Notes: generated from the letters alone by a model not told the origin. 64,000 bases of DNA from Planifilum fimeticola (GCF_003001905.1 NZ_PVNE01000006.1:1-64000); one strand, 5' to 3'; positions 17,511-26,160 are shown, counted from the stretch's first letter. Program-made: numbers and translations.

Positions 17511-18140
17511 GTGACATGGTTGTACCTGACTCGGCACGGTCAAACCGAGTGGAATGTGGAGAACCGGTTTCAGGGAAGCAGTGATTCGCCCCTGACGGAA
17601 AAGGGCGTCCGACAGGCGGAGTATCTGGCAGAGCGTCTTCGGGGGATCTCCTTCGATGCCGTCTACTCCAGCCCGGCGGGACGCGCTCTCCGAACGGCGG
17701 AGATCCTTTGCGGCGATCGGGATGTGGCGATCCGGGAACACCCGGATCTTCGGGAGATGGAGCTGGGAGACTGGGAGGGGATGAGGTCCGAGGAGATCGA
17801 GGTCCGGTTTCCGGAGGAATTCGACCGATATTGGAGAAAGCCGCACCTTTATCGCAGGGAGCGGGGGGAAAGTTATATCGATGTGCAAAGGCGGGTGGTA
17901 TCTTCGATGGGAGAAATCCTGCGATCCCACCCCGGGGGGAACGTTCTGATCGTCACCCACACCGTCGTGTTGAAAACCTTGATGGCCCACTTTGAGGGGC
18001 GGCCGCTGGAGCGGCTCTGGGATCCTCCTTACATTCATCCCGCCTGTCTCAATCTGGTTCGGGTGGGCGAAGGGAAAAGGGAAATCCTCCTCCACGGGGA
18101 CATCGCCCATTTTCCCGAGGAATGGCGGGCGCGGGCGTAA
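17511..18140 (+). CDS. Histidine phosphatase family protein (phosphoglycerate-mutase-like)
   Basis: A 209-residue histidine phosphatase. The phospho-acceptor motif LTRHGQTEWN is at 6-15, SSPAGRALRTAE carries the second arginine, and the second catalytic histidine is in VLIVTHTVVLKTL. This is the cobC/GpmB/PhoE-like branch, so it more likely removes phosphate from a small metabolite than acts as a glycolytic mutase. Start GTG 17511 has GGGGAGGG 8 bases upstream. The frame is open back to 17310 but that part runs through the operon terminator. No neighbour gives the substrate. Confidence 0.85.
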   Translation: MTWLYLTRHGQTEWNVENRFQGSSDSPLTEKGVRQAEYLAERLRGISFDAVYSSPAGRALRTAEILCGDRDVAIREHPDLREMELGDWEGMRSEEIEVRFPEEFDRYWRKPHLYRRERGESYIDVQRRVVSSMGEILRSHPGGNVLIVTHTVVLKTLMAHFEGRPLERLWDPPYIHPACLNLVRVGEGKREILLHGDIAHFPEEWRARA

Positions 18141-18154
18141 CGGTTTCTTCGGGA

Positions 18155-18180
18155 ATGAAAACCGCCCCCGAAGGGGCGGT
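18155..18180 (-). terminator. Terminator of htpX
   Basis: Read on the minus strand: ACCGCCCC, a short loop, GGGGCGGT and then TTTC. It lies 57 bases past the htpX stop. On the plus strand the hairpin lacks a T-run. Confidence 0.7.
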
Positions 18181-18236
18181 GTGACGCCGAACGTGCGTTG
18201 GAGGCAAAGAGCCTTCCGAGTCCGATCCCTGAGCGA

Positions 18237-19118
18237 TTATGCCCGCTCCAGCCGGGCGATGCGGTCCTCCAGATCCGGGTGGCTGGAGAACAGTTTGAGC
18301 CAGCCGGAACGGTTGCTGATTTTCATCGTCTGCAGGGACTTGTGGCTCGGATCGATCATGCTCACGTGCTGTTGCAACAAGCGGAGGGCGTGGATCATTT
18401 TTTCCTTTCCGGCCAGATCGGCACCGCCGCGATCGGCGTGATATTCGCGGTGGCGGGAGTAAGCCATCACCACGATGCTGCCCAGGATGGAGAAGAGAAT
18501 ATCAAAGACGATGATGCAGATGAAATGGACCACTCCGGCCAACTCTTCCCGTACGAAGCGGGAGACGACGTAGGCGGCCAACCGGGACAGGAAGACCACA
18601 AAGGTGTTGATGACGCCCTGGAGAAGGGTCATCGTCACCATGTCCCCGTTGGCGATGTGCGCCACTTCATGGCCCAGGACCCCTTGAACGCCTTCCTTGT
18701 CCATGTTTTCCAATAGTCCCGTGGAGACGGCGACGAGGGAGCGGTTTCGGGTGGGACCGGTGGCGAAGGCGTTCACCTCGGGGGAGTCGTAAATCCCCAC
18801 CTCGGGCATTTCCACCAGACCGGCCCTCCGCGCCAGCCGGTGGACCTCCTCCACCAGCCACCGTTCATCCGAAGACAGGTTCGGGTCGTCGGGAGAAAGG
18901 ACCCGGACATTCAACATCCACTTGGCCATGGTCCGGGAGAGGGCGAGGGAGATCAGTGCCCCCGTGAATCCGACAATGGCGCTGAACACCAGCAGAGCCG
19001 TAAAGTCAATTCCCTGCTCCGTCACATAGTGACGGATTCCAAGGATGTTGGTGACCAGCAGGATGGTGACCACGATGAGTGCGTTGACGGTGAGGAAAAG
19101 GAAGATCCGTTTGCCCAT
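18237..19118 (-). CDS. htpX: Membrane zinc metalloprotease HtpX
   Basis: A 293-residue M48 protease. Two N-terminal membrane helices (about 5-27 and 39-60) precede the catalytic HEVAH at 150-154, whose histidines bind zinc; two more helices follow and the glutamate of the third zinc ligand is in the [14 protein letters not shown] segment. HtpX degrades misfolded membrane proteins with FtsH. The start is ATG 19118 with GGAGG 7 bases upstream; the preceding ATG at 19121 is too close. It is transcribed away from the next gene. Confidence 0.95.
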   Translation of the reverse strand: MGKRIFLFLTVNALIVVTILLVTNILGIRHYVTEQGIDFTALLVFSAIVGFTGALISLALSRTMAKWMLNVRVLSPDDPNLSSDERWLVEEVHRLARRAGLVEMPEVGIYDSPEVNAFATGPTRNRSLVAVSTGLLENMDKEGVQGVLGHEVAHIANGDMVTMTLLQGVINTFVVFLSRLAAYVVSRFVREELAGVVHFICIIVFDILFSILGSIVVMAYSRHREYHADRGGADLAGKEKMIHALRLLQQHVSMIDPSHKSLQTMKISNRSGWLKLFSSHPDLEDRIARLERA

Positions 19119-19426
19119 CATCCAACCTCCTTTAGTGTTTGGATCGCATTTTTGCGATGGCGAAGTTCGGTTCATCCCGGGCCAAGCCGCTCCTGGGCGC
19201 CGCTTTCGGGTCGGCTTTGACTACTATAGACATTAGCACAAAAGTCCGAAAAATACCAGGTTGGTTGGGTTGCCTTGCCTGTAGCAGAAACGGTCTTCGG
19301 AGTAGGTGCGGTTTTCCTCCGGCCGGATTGTGGGATACAATGGTTCTGAACCGCTTGAACAAGGGTGCATCCCGGAGAGTAAAGAACGGTGCTCTTCAGA
19401 TGATTTACAGGAAAGGTGGTGGTCCG
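19119..19426. other. Divergent intergenic region htpX / cvfC-like gene
   Basis: About 300 bases that must hold the promoters of two divergent genes. The minus strand has TATAGT near 19224-19229 and the plus strand TACAAT near 19334-19339, but neither has a convincing -35. No heat-shock CIRCE or CtsR repeat is visible. Confidence 0.35.
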
Positions 19427-20584
19427 ATGAAATTGCTGTCGATCGAACCCACTCCCAGTCCCCACACGATGAAATTGAACCTGGATCGTCGTCTGCCCGG
19501 TGACAAGGGAGTCACCTACACCGCCGTCAACCGGGAGGAAGCGCCGGAGCTCCTGCGGCGGATCCTGGAGGTCCCGGGTGTGAAAAGCGTGTTTCAGGTG
19601 GCCGACTTTATTGCCGTCGACCGTCATCCGAAGGCGGATTGGCGAGAAATTCTGGGGGAGATCAAGAGGATCTTCGGGGAGAAAGGGGATGCGGGCGGCG
19701 CAGCGTCCGTTCAAACCGGAAAAGGGTACGGTGAAGTGCAGGTCTACGTCCAGATGTTCCGGGGCATCCCCATGCAGATCAAACTGGTCGCGGGGGTGGA
19801 GGAACGGGAAGAACGGCGCTATGCCCTGCCGGATCGCTTTATGAAAGCCGCCATGAAGGCCCAGGCCGCGTCGGAGAACATCGTGCTGGAGCGTCGCTGG
19901 GAGGAGAGGGGAGTCCGGTACGGGGAGATGGACGAGATCGGTGAAACCGTCGCCCAGGAAATCGACGCCGCCTACGATGAAGAAAGGCTGAACCGGCTGG
20001 TCGAGGGGGTGTTGCAGGGCGAGGACGTGCAGCGGATGGAAGCGGAAGAAAAGCTTTCTTCCGCCGAGGTGGCCCGGGGTCTGGAAGCGTCCGACTGGAA
20101 AAAGCGCTTTGCCGCTTTGGAGCGGATGGATCCCACCTTGGAGGACCTGCCGGTGCTCGCCAAAGCCCTGGAGGATCCCAAGGCGTCCATTCGCCGCCTG
20201 GCGACCGTCTACTTGGGGATGATCGGCGGGAAGGAAGTTCTCCCTCTCTTGTACCGGGCGCTGAAGGATTCCTCCGCCATCGTCCGCCGGACGGCGGGGG
20301 ACACCCTGTCCGACCTGGGGGATCCCGATGCGATCGGCCCCATGGCCGAGGCGCTGAAGGATTCCAACAAGCTGGTCCGGTGGCGCGCCGCCCGCTTCCT
20401 GTACGAAGTGGGAGATGAAAGGGCGCTTCCCGCCCTCCGCCAGGCCCAGGACGATCCGGAATTCGAGGTGGACATGCAGATCAAGATGGCCATTGCCCGC
20501 ATCGAGAGCGGAGAGGAAGCGAGCGGCACCGTGTGGCAGCAGATGACGCGGAGCATCTCCGGCCGCGAAAAGGGGAAGGATTGA
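19427..20584 (+). CDS. CvfC / YpgR-like protein: Nfu-type N-terminal domain plus HEAT repeats
   Basis: A 385-residue protein. The N-terminal part (about 1-85, SIEPTPSPHTMKLNLDR, EVPGVKSVFQVADFIAVDRH) is the Nfu N-terminal scaffold-like domain, without the C-terminal CxxC of iron-sulfur carriers. A middle region of unknown fold follows, then HEAT-like repeats from about 225 on (EDPKASIRRLATVYLG, KDSSAIVRRTAGDTLSDLG, KDSNKLVRWRAARFLYEVG). This matches the conserved virulence factor C family (S. aureus CvfC, B. subtilis YpgR), whose molecular role is not settled. The start is ATG 19427 behind AAAGGTGGTGG. Confidence 0.85.
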   Translation: MKLLSIEPTPSPHTMKLNLDRRLPGDKGVTYTAVNREEAPELLRRILEVPGVKSVFQVADFIAVDRHPKADWREILGEIKRIFGEKGDAGGAASVQTGKGYGEVQVYVQMFRGIPMQIKLVAGVEEREERRYALPDRFMKAAMKAQAASENIVLERRWEERGVRYGEMDEIGETVAQEIDAAYDEERLNRLVEGVLQGEDVQRMEAEEKLSSAEVARGLEASDWKKRFAALERMDPTLEDLPVLAKALEDPKASIRRLATVYLGMIGGKEVLPLLYRALKDSSAIVRRTAGDTLSDLGDPDAIGPMAEALKDSNKLVRWRAARFLYEVGDERALPALRQAQDDPEFEVDMQIKMAIARIESGEEASGTVWQQMTRSISGREKGKD

Positions 20585-20757
20585 TCGCGCCCGGTTCCCC
20601 GGGTACCTCGGGTCCGTGTCGGGCATGGGTCTGACGAAAATCCGTTCATCGACTTTGCGACAATTCTCCGGCTTGTCACTCGCCGGTTCCGCTTGTTTGC
20701 CGATCCATCAAGCGGAAAAAGCGGAGCGGCCTCCCGCTGAGCCTGGGAACCGGGAGC

Positions 20758-20808
20758 CGATTTTTCGCCGAGCGACTTGGGCCTGAACGGAGCCGCGGCG
20801 AAAAATCG
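20758..20808. repeat. Perfect 13-bp inverted repeat
   Basis: CGATTTTTCGCCG (20758-20770) and CGGCGAAAAATCG (20796-20808) with a 25-base centre. The A/T runs lie inside the arms, the reverse of a normal terminator, so a terminator role is doubtful. It lies between two convergent genes. Confidence 0.6.
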
Positions 20809-20838
20809 CTCTCTCCCGATCCCTGTCAACGGCCGGGT

Positions 20839-20862
20839 GGAGCCTTGCTCCGCTTTTTTTTT
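20839..20862 (+). terminator. Terminator at the convergent gene pair
   Basis: GGAGC, CTT, GCTCC followed by GC and a run of nine T residues. The loop is short, but the T-run is long. Confidence 0.6.
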
Positions 20863-20887
20863 GCCTGACGCGGGAGGAGATTGCTCC

Positions 20888-21877
20888 TCAAAGATCGATC
20901 ACGGTTCCCCGGTTGAGCCGCCTTGCCTTCTCGTAGACGCTTTTCGCCACCGCCGTGTCCAAAAAGGCGACGCCCACCGATTTGAACACCGTGATCTCCT
21001 CCGGCTTCTCCCGTCCCGGCTTTTTCCCGGCGACGATCTCTCCCAGTTCGCCGTACAGTTTTTCCGCATTCCACTCTCCCGTCCCCATCGGTATCAGCAG
21101 ATCCCCCGCCTCGTGCATCGCCCCTTCGCGCGTGTCCACCACCACCTTGCTGCTCCGGTTGAGGAGGACGGCGTCCACTTCCCGCATGTGTGGCAGATAG
21201 GCGCCGATGGCGCTGACGTGGGTGCCGGGGGGAATCTTCCTGCCGTCGAAGAGCGGCTGTGTCGACCGGGTGGCGCACAGGATGATATCCGCTCCCTGGA
21301 CGGCTTCTTCCGGCCGGTCGAAGACCGAAATCGTCCCCGCCCAGTTTGGACGGGCTTCCCGAATCGCCTTTACCAGCCGCTCCGCCTTCTCCCGGGTCCG
21401 GTTCCACACCCGGATTTCCGTCAGGTCGCGCACTTCCATCACCGCCTGGATCTGTCCGATGGCCTGGGCACCCGCGCCGAGCAGGGCACAGACCCGGGCA
21501 TCTTTCCGGGCCAGGTGCTTGGCGGCCACGCCGGAGATGGCTCCGGTGCGGAGCACCGTCAAGTAAGTGGCGTCCATCAGCGCCAGGTGTTCGCCGGTTT
21601 CCGCGTCGGTGAGCAGCGTGATTCCCTGGATGGCGGGCCTTCCCCGCTGGGGATTGTCGGGGAAAACGCTGACGATCTTGATGCCCATCGATTCCGCCGG
21701 TTCCACGAAGGAGGGCATGTACAGCGTGGCGGCCTCTCCCGTCCCCGCGGACAAGGCGATGCGCACCGGCGTGACGGTCTTTCCCTCCTGATGGGCCCGA
21801 AAAGCTTCCTCCACATCCCTCAGGCAGTCCTTCATCGAATAGAGCGCTCGGATGTCTTGCTTCGACAGCGCCAGCAA
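20888..21877 (-). CDS. Ornithine cyclodeaminase / mu-crystallin family dehydrogenase
   Basis: A 329-residue member of the OCD/mu-crystallin family. The substrate-binding segment has YMPSFVEP and IKIVSVFPDNP, and the NAD(P)-binding glycine-rich loop is LLGAGAQAIGQ. Members include ornithine cyclodeaminase, alanine dehydrogenase and ketimine reductases, so the exact reaction cannot be fixed. Start is TTG 21877 with GGAGGGAGAT upstream, giving a normal LALSKQDI beginning; the longer open frame has no ribosome site. It lies downstream of an MHS transporter on the same strand, separated by a strong terminator. Confidence 0.85.
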   Translation of the reverse strand: MLALSKQDIRALYSMKDCLRDVEEAFRAHQEGKTVTPVRIALSAGTGEAATLYMPSFVEPAESMGIKIVSVFPDNPQRGRPAIQGITLLTDAETGEHLALMDATYLTVLRTGAISGVAAKHLARKDARVCALLGAGAQAIGQIQAVMEVRDLTEIRVWNRTREKAERLVKAIREARPNWAGTISVFDRPEEAVQGADIILCATRSTQPLFDGRKIPPGTHVSAIGAYLPHMREVDAVLLNRSSKVVVDTREGAMHEAGDLLIPMGTGEWNAEKLYGELGEIVAGKKPGREKPEEITVFKSVGVAFLDTAVAKSVYEKARRLNRGTVIDL

Positions 21878-21910
21878 GGCGGATCTCCCTCCGTTTCGTC
21901 GGGTGATTGA

Positions 21911-21947
21911 GAAGAAAGGCAATCCGCCCGGTTTCGGGCGGATTGCC
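21911..21947 (-). terminator. Strong terminator of the MHS transporter gene
   Basis: A perfect 13-bp stem GGCAATCCGCCCG / CGGGCGGATTGCC with a 4-base loop. Read on the minus strand it is followed by TTTCTTC. Confidence 0.85.
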
Positions 21948-21965
21948 CTGGAAAGGTGCAAAGGC

Positions 21966-23264
21966 TTATTCGGCGGCAGTGTGCAGTTCCGTCTCCTTCG
22001 TCTCGCGAAGGGCGAGGATGGCTACCAGCGAGATGACCGCCGTCAGGATCATGTACAGGGCGACCGGCTGCCAGGCGTTGTTAAAGCGGGCCAGCAGGGC
22101 GGTGGCGATGAAGGGGGCGGTTCCACCGGCCAGGGCGGCTCCCAACTGGTAGCCGATGGTCACTCCCGTGTACCGGACGTTGGTGCGGAACACTTCCGAC
22201 ATCAGCGTTCCCAGCACCGCCGTGATCGGGGCCCAGATGACGCCCAGCCCCAGAACGCTGGCCGCCGTCATCCACAGATTGGAGCCGGTGGACAGGAGCA
22301 TGAAGTAGGGGAAGGCGAAAAGGATCATCCCCACGGTGCCGGCGATGTACAGGGGCTTTCTCCCCCATTTGTCTGAAAGCGATCCCATGATCGGAATCAA
22401 AATCGTCGTCACCAGCGCGGCGATGGCGACGGCGTTGAGCACGGCGCTTTCATCGTATCCCAATCCGGTGGCGTAGGAGATGACAAAGGTTGACAGAATG
22501 TAGAAGGGAGCGGTCTCCACCACTTTGGTTCCCACGGCCAGGAGCACAGTCTTCCACTGGTATTTGAGCGTGTCAATCAGGGGGACTTTGGCGATTTCCC
22601 CGGATTCACGGGCTTTCTTGAAAACCGGGGTTTCGTCGATGCCGTTCCGGATCCAGAGGCCGATGATGACCAGTACGATGCTCAGGACGAAGGGAATGCG
22701 CCATCCCCAGCTGTAGAAGGCGTCACCGGAGATGCCGGCGATGAGGGACATGGCGAAGGTGCCCAGCACGAGGCCGATGGGAACTCCCATTTGCGGCACG
22801 CTTCCGAACAATCCCCGCTTCTCCTTCGGGGCGTATTCCACCGCCAACAGGACGGCGCCGCCCCATTCGCCTCCGATGCCCAGACCTTGAATGAGGCGGA
22901 GAAGGATCAGCAGGATCGGCGCCCAGATGCCGATGGTTTCGTATCCCGGCAACAATCCGATCAGGACCGTCGCAATCCCCATCAGCATCAGGGTGAGGAC
23001 CAGGGTCCGTTTCCGGCCGATCTTGTCGCCGATATGACTGAAGATGATGCCTCCCAGAGGCCGGATGATGAAGGAAAGGGCAAAGGTGGCATAGGCGAGC
23101 AGCAGGCCGACGATCGGGTCGACCGTCGGAAAAAAGATTTTGTTGAACACCAGTGAGGCCGCCGTTCCGTAGAGGAAATAGTCGTACCATTCAATTGACG
23201 TTCCGACCAGACTGGCGATGACTGCCCGTCGGGAAACAGGTTGTGCTGCCGTTTGTTGGCTCAA
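21966..23264 (-). CDS. MFS transporter, metabolite:proton symporter (MHS) type
   Basis: A 432-residue protein with twelve predicted membrane helices. It begins with RRAVIASLVGTSIEWYDYFLYG, the MHS signature (GTxxEWYDFFLYG), and has the loop GDKIGRKRTLV between helices 2 and 3 and QGLGIGGEWGGAVLL, both typical of ShiA/ProP/citrate-type symporters. It should import an organic acid or zwitterion with protons; the substrate is not visible. The TTG start at 23264 follows GGGAGGG. It has its own promoter and terminator. Confidence 0.9.
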   Translation of the reverse strand: MSQQTAAQPVSRRAVIASLVGTSIEWYDYFLYGTAASLVFNKIFFPTVDPIVGLLLAYATFALSFIIRPLGGIIFSHIGDKIGRKRTLVLTLMLMGIATVLIGLLPGYETIGIWAPILLILLRLIQGLGIGGEWGGAVLLAVEYAPKEKRGLFGSVPQMGVPIGLVLGTFAMSLIAGISGDAFYSWGWRIPFVLSIVLVIIGLWIRNGIDETPVFKKARESGEIAKVPLIDTLKYQWKTVLLAVGTKVVETAPFYILSTFVISYATGLGYDESAVLNAVAIAALVTTILIPIMGSLSDKWGRKPLYIAGTVGMILFAFPYFMLLSTGSNLWMTAASVLGLGVIWAPITAVLGTLMSEVFRTNVRYTGVTIGYQLGAALAGGTAPFIATALLARFNNAWQPVALYMILTAVISLVAILALRETKETELHTAAE

Positions 23265-23308
23265 GGGAATCCCTCCCTGTCACAAATTTGTCATGGTTTG
23301 TCTCACTT

Positions 23309-23338
23309 ATTTTATGGTATGGGAAATGCGGTGTGCAA
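23309..23338 (-). promoter_or_regulatory. Promoter of the MHS transporter gene
   Basis: On the minus strand TTGCAC (23338-23333), 18 bases and TAAAAT (23314-23309), 45 bases upstream of the start. Confidence 0.65.
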
Positions 23339-23442
23339 CATAATGAATATTTTGTCATTAAACCCGAAATTCTTATCCGGGTTTTGGGGATAAGCGAAAC
23401 GAAAGGGATGTGTTGATGTTTGTCGAAAAAGGAGAAGCGAAA

Positions 23443-23922
23443 ATGACAGAAGGAGGTGAAGCGTTGCCCCGGCTGGAGTATCGCCTGCTGGACGAAGAGA
23501 GGGGATATCCCGTTCTCTGTTACTACAACAGCATTGACAAGGAGGAGATCTCCCTCCGGTTCGCCTGCGACTATTTCGTCAAGGATCAACACGTCTACGA
23601 GAAGACGAGTTGCGCCGTGGAGGATGGGACTTATGTGATTTATATTCGGCGGGCGGAGGATGAAAAGGTGCTGGACGACCAGCTGGTCTTTGTCCCGGAC
23701 TGGAGGGGAATCCGCATGGAGGTGCGCCACTTCCGGGAAGGAACGGTCCATTATCCGGTGGTGCACACTTTTTATTTTCACAGCGATGAAGACGCCCTTC
23801 TGCACCTGCAGAGCGACCTGTTTTACATAGGCGGTCGGGAGTGGCAAAAGACCTCCGCGGAAGTGGACGAGAACCGGAAAGTGTATGTCATCTACGCGGA
23901 ACCGACGGAGGAAGGGGGATGA
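23443..23922 (+). CDS. Unknown protein, first gene of the DUF350/ATP-grasp cluster
   Basis: A 159-residue soluble protein without signal or membrane segment. It looks beta-rich with repeated aromatic pairs (LCYYNSIDKE, YVIYIRRAEDE, HTFYFHSDED, DLFYIGGREW). I do not recognise a family. Start is ATG 23443 (GGAGAAGCG upstream); TTG 23464 with AGGAGGTGA is equally good. It is three bases from the lipoprotein gene and in one transcription unit with the ATP-grasp and DUF350 genes, so it probably serves the same process. In gammaproteobacterial relatives (yjfK-yjfL-yjfM-yjfC) a soluble protein also accompanies these families, but identity with it is not claimed. Confidence 0.7.
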   Translation: MTEGGEALPRLEYRLLDEERGYPVLCYYNSIDKEEISLRFACDYFVKDQHVYEKTSCAVEDGTYVIYIRRAEDEKVLDDQLVFVPDWRGIRMEVRHFREGTVHYPVVHTFYFHSDEDALLHLQSDLFYIGGREWQKTSAEVDENRKVYVIYAEPTEEGG

Positions 23923-23925
23923 AAC

Positions 23926-24243
23926 ATGGAGGAGCAAAAAGGGCAGCAGCGCAAGAGACGTAGCACAACCCGGCTGCTGGGGCTGTTCGCCGCGGCCAGC
24001 CTGTTGGTGGCATCCGGATGCGACGATAACCGTCTTGAAATCTGTTACGATGACGACAACGATCTCCTCTGCGATGATGACTTGAGCGAAGTGGACGCGG
24101 ATTCCTACGTGGTGATCAATGGGAAAAAAGTGGGATACGTCAAATCCTCCGTCGCGAAAAATTTCGATATCGACCGAAAGACCCGGGTCTCTTCCGGTTC
24201 CCGGGGCGGAATCGGCAAATCCTCCTTTTTCAGCGGCGGCTGA
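23926..24243 (+). CDS. Small Asp-rich lipoprotein with Gly/Ser tail (YgiB/YjfM-like position)
   Basis: A 105-residue protein. A basic N-terminus leads to a hydrophobic segment (17-31) and lipobox VASGC with Cys32. The mature part starts with an acidic stretch (DDN, YDDDNDLLCDDD) holding Cys40 and Cys49, then YVVINGKKVGYVKSS, and ends in SSGSRGGIGKSSFFSGG. It resembles in layout the DUF1190 lipoproteins YgiB/YjfM of E. coli, which also sit beside a glutathionylspermidine-synthase-like gene and, as I recall, end in a tail with RGGFG and a final GG. That similarity is from memory and unaligned. The tail is a plausible site for peptide modification by the next gene product. Confidence 0.7.
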   Translation: MEEQKGQQRKRRSTTRLLGLFAAASLLVASGCDDNRLEICYDDDNDLLCDDDLSEVDADSYVVINGKKVGYVKSSVAKNFDIDRKTRVSSGSRGGIGKSSFFSGG

Positions 24244-24252
24244 CGGAATCGG

Positions 24253-25599
24253 ATGATGAGAGAGGATTACGCAGAGCGGCGGAGGAAGCTGTATGACCCG
24301 CTCCGGGCCGAGGGGGTTTTCACCTGGGATGAGATGTACGGTGCCGAGTACGCCCTGGCGACGATTCATCCCGTCTCCCGGGAGTTTCGGCAGGAAATCG
24401 TCGGGGCGACGGAGGCTCTCGGGCAAATCTTCGCCAAAACGGTGGCCGTGGTTCGCCGGGGCCCGGAGGCCCTGCTGGAGGAATTGGGGATTCCTGCGGC
24501 GGCCCGAAGGGCGGTTCGGCTGTTTCTCCCGGAGAGCGATCCGACGTTGATCGGCCGCTTCGATTTTGCTCCGACGCCGGAGGGACTGAAGATGCTGGAG
24601 TTTAACAGCGACACGCCGACGGGGATCGTGGAAGCCTTCTACGTCAACGGCAGGGTGTGCGAACACTTCGGCGCGGAGGATCCCAACGAGGGCTGCGAGG
24701 AGCACCTTCGCCTCGCCTTTCGGCATGCCCTGGACACCTACCGGAAGGAAGGATACGCTACGGAGCGGGTCGTTTTCAGCGCGCTGGACTGGCACGAAGA
24801 GGATGCGGGCACGACCCGCTACCTGCTTGATCGCTCCGGCCTGGACGGCCGCTTTGTGCCCCTTTCCGACCTCCGGGTCGAAGGGGAGCGGATGACGGCC
24901 CTCGTCGAGGGAGCTTCGTTGCCCGTCGACGTCCTTTACCGCTTGCACGCGCTGGAGATCCTGGCGGAGGACCGGGATGACGACGGGTACCCCACGGGAG
25001 CCCATGCGCTGGAGCTCATCGCCCGGCGCCGTTTGGCGGTGATCAATCCGCCGGGAGCCCTGCTTTCCCAGACCAAAGCGATGCAGGCGTTGATCTGGGC
25101 CCTGCATGAGGCCGGGGAATTTTTCGATCCGGAAGAACATCGGATCATCGAAACCTACATGCTGCCCACCTATTTGGAGAACCGCTTCCGGGGAATTCCC
25201 CACGTGACGAAGCCGATCTTCGGGCGGGAAGGGGCGGGGGTGACCCTCTACGACGCTTCAGGCGTTGCGGTTTGTCGGGGAGATGACCGTTACGGGGATC
25301 AACCGATGGTGTTCCAGCGCAGGGTGGAAATGGAGCCGGTGGAGGTGGAGACGCTGAAGGGGCCCTTTAGGGGGCGGCTGCTGTGGGGTTCGTTCCTGAT
25401 CGGCGGACGCGCTTCCGCGATCCTGGCTCGGGTGGATGGGCCCGTCACCGGCGATATGTCCTACTTCTTGCCGGTGTGCTACGCCGATTCCCTGAGATGT
25501 GCCGCTCCCCCCGGACGTTTTCCCGATACTCGCCAAGGGCAATCCGCTCCCGCAACCTTCAAGCCGACGCCGACCGACCGGGAGGGCCTGCGGACATAA
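24253..25599 (+). CDS. Glutathionylspermidine-synthase-like ATP-grasp ligase (YgiC/YjfC type)
   Basis: A 448-residue protein of the GSP-synthase pre-ATP-grasp family. It shows GRFDFAPTPEGLKMLEFNSD followed by TPTG (the family metal/substrate segment), the ATP-grasp lysine region KPIFGREGAGVTLYD, and GSFLIGGRASAIL near the end. There is no amidase domain, and this group of bacteria does not make glutathionylspermidine, so it is better seen as an ATP-dependent amide ligase of unknown target. The C-terminal 40 residues (RFPDTRQGQSAP...) are an extra low-complexity tail. It starts 9 bases after the lipoprotein gene. Confidence 0.85.
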   Translation: MMREDYAERRRKLYDPLRAEGVFTWDEMYGAEYALATIHPVSREFRQEIVGATEALGQIFAKTVAVVRRGPEALLEELGIPAAARRAVRLFLPESDPTLIGRFDFAPTPEGLKMLEFNSDTPTGIVEAFYVNGRVCEHFGAEDPNEGCEEHLRLAFRHALDTYRKEGYATERVVFSALDWHEEDAGTTRYLLDRSGLDGRFVPLSDLRVEGERMTALVEGASLPVDVLYRLHALEILAEDRDDDGYPTGAHALELIARRRLAVINPPGALLSQTKAMQALIWALHEAGEFFDPEEHRIIETYMLPTYLENRFRGIPHVTKPIFGREGAGVTLYDASGVAVCRGDDRYGDQPMVFQRRVEMEPVEVETLKGPFRGRLLWGSFLIGGRASAILARVDGPVTGDMSYFLPVCYADSLRCAAPPGRFPDTRQGQSAPATFKPTPTDREGLRT

Positions 25600-25631
25600 C
25601 GCGGAAATCGAACGGAAAAGGAGATGATCAG

Positions 25632-26069
25632 ATGTTCGCCCAGTGGTCCAACATGCTCAATTTTCTGATATACCTGGGAGTCACCCTTCCCCTCCTGGGG
25701 ATGGGGATCGCCGTCTTCCTGTTCACCACGCCATATAAGGAATTCCAACTGATCCGGGATGGGGCGGATGCGACCGATCCGCAAAAGACGGCGGCGGCCA
25801 AGGCGGCGGCTCACGATCTGGGAGGGAAGATCATCGGGCTCTCCATCGTGCTCGCTTCGGCGGTGTTTCATTCCCTCAACCTGTGGGATCTCGTCTTGTG
25901 GGGAGTGATCGGCATCCTGTTTCAAGTCCTCGTTTTTTATTTGTTTGAACTCCTCACTCCCTTTAAAGTCGTGTCCGAGATTCCCAAGGGGAATGTTTCC
26001 GTCGCCATCTTCGCGTCGCGCCTCAGCGTGGCTTCCGGCCTCCTGATGGCCGCGCTGATCAGCTATTAA
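25632..26069 (+). CDS. DUF350 family membrane protein (YjfL type)
   Basis: A 145-residue protein with four membrane helices arranged as two repeats: about 8-32 (MLNFLIYLGVTLPLLGMG), 62-82, 86-106 and 118-143. The first pair is followed by TTPYKEFQLIRDG, the second by LLTPFKVVSEIPKGNVSVAI; such pairs mark DUF350/UPF0719. The function is unknown, but the family travels with YgiC/YjfC ATP-grasp enzymes. Start ATG 25632 has AAAGGAGATG upstream. It ends the cluster at a strong terminator. Confidence 0.85.
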   Translation: MFAQWSNMLNFLIYLGVTLPLLGMGIAVFLFTTPYKEFQLIRDGADATDPQKTAAAKAAAHDLGGKIIGLSIVLASAVFHSLNLWDLVLWGVIGILFQVLVFYLFELLTPFKVVSEIPKGNVSVAIFASRLSVASGLLMAALISY

Positions 26070-26117
26070 GCGGCCGGATAAAACCGCTCGCGCCCGGAAA
26101 AGGAACGAACAAACCGA

Positions 26118-26160
26118 GGCTCCCGCTTTGTGCACCTGAATACGACGCGGGAGCCTTTTT
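26118..26160 (+). terminator. Terminator of the DUF350 cluster
   Basis: GGCTCCCGC (26118-26126) and GCGGGAGCC (26147-26155) with a 20-base loop, then TTTTTC. Confidence 0.85.

Noticed and set aside
24253-25599. Calling this gene a true glutathionylspermidine synthase
   Set aside because: It lacks the amidase domain, Bacillales do not make this compound, and its neighbours point to the YgiC/YjfC branch.
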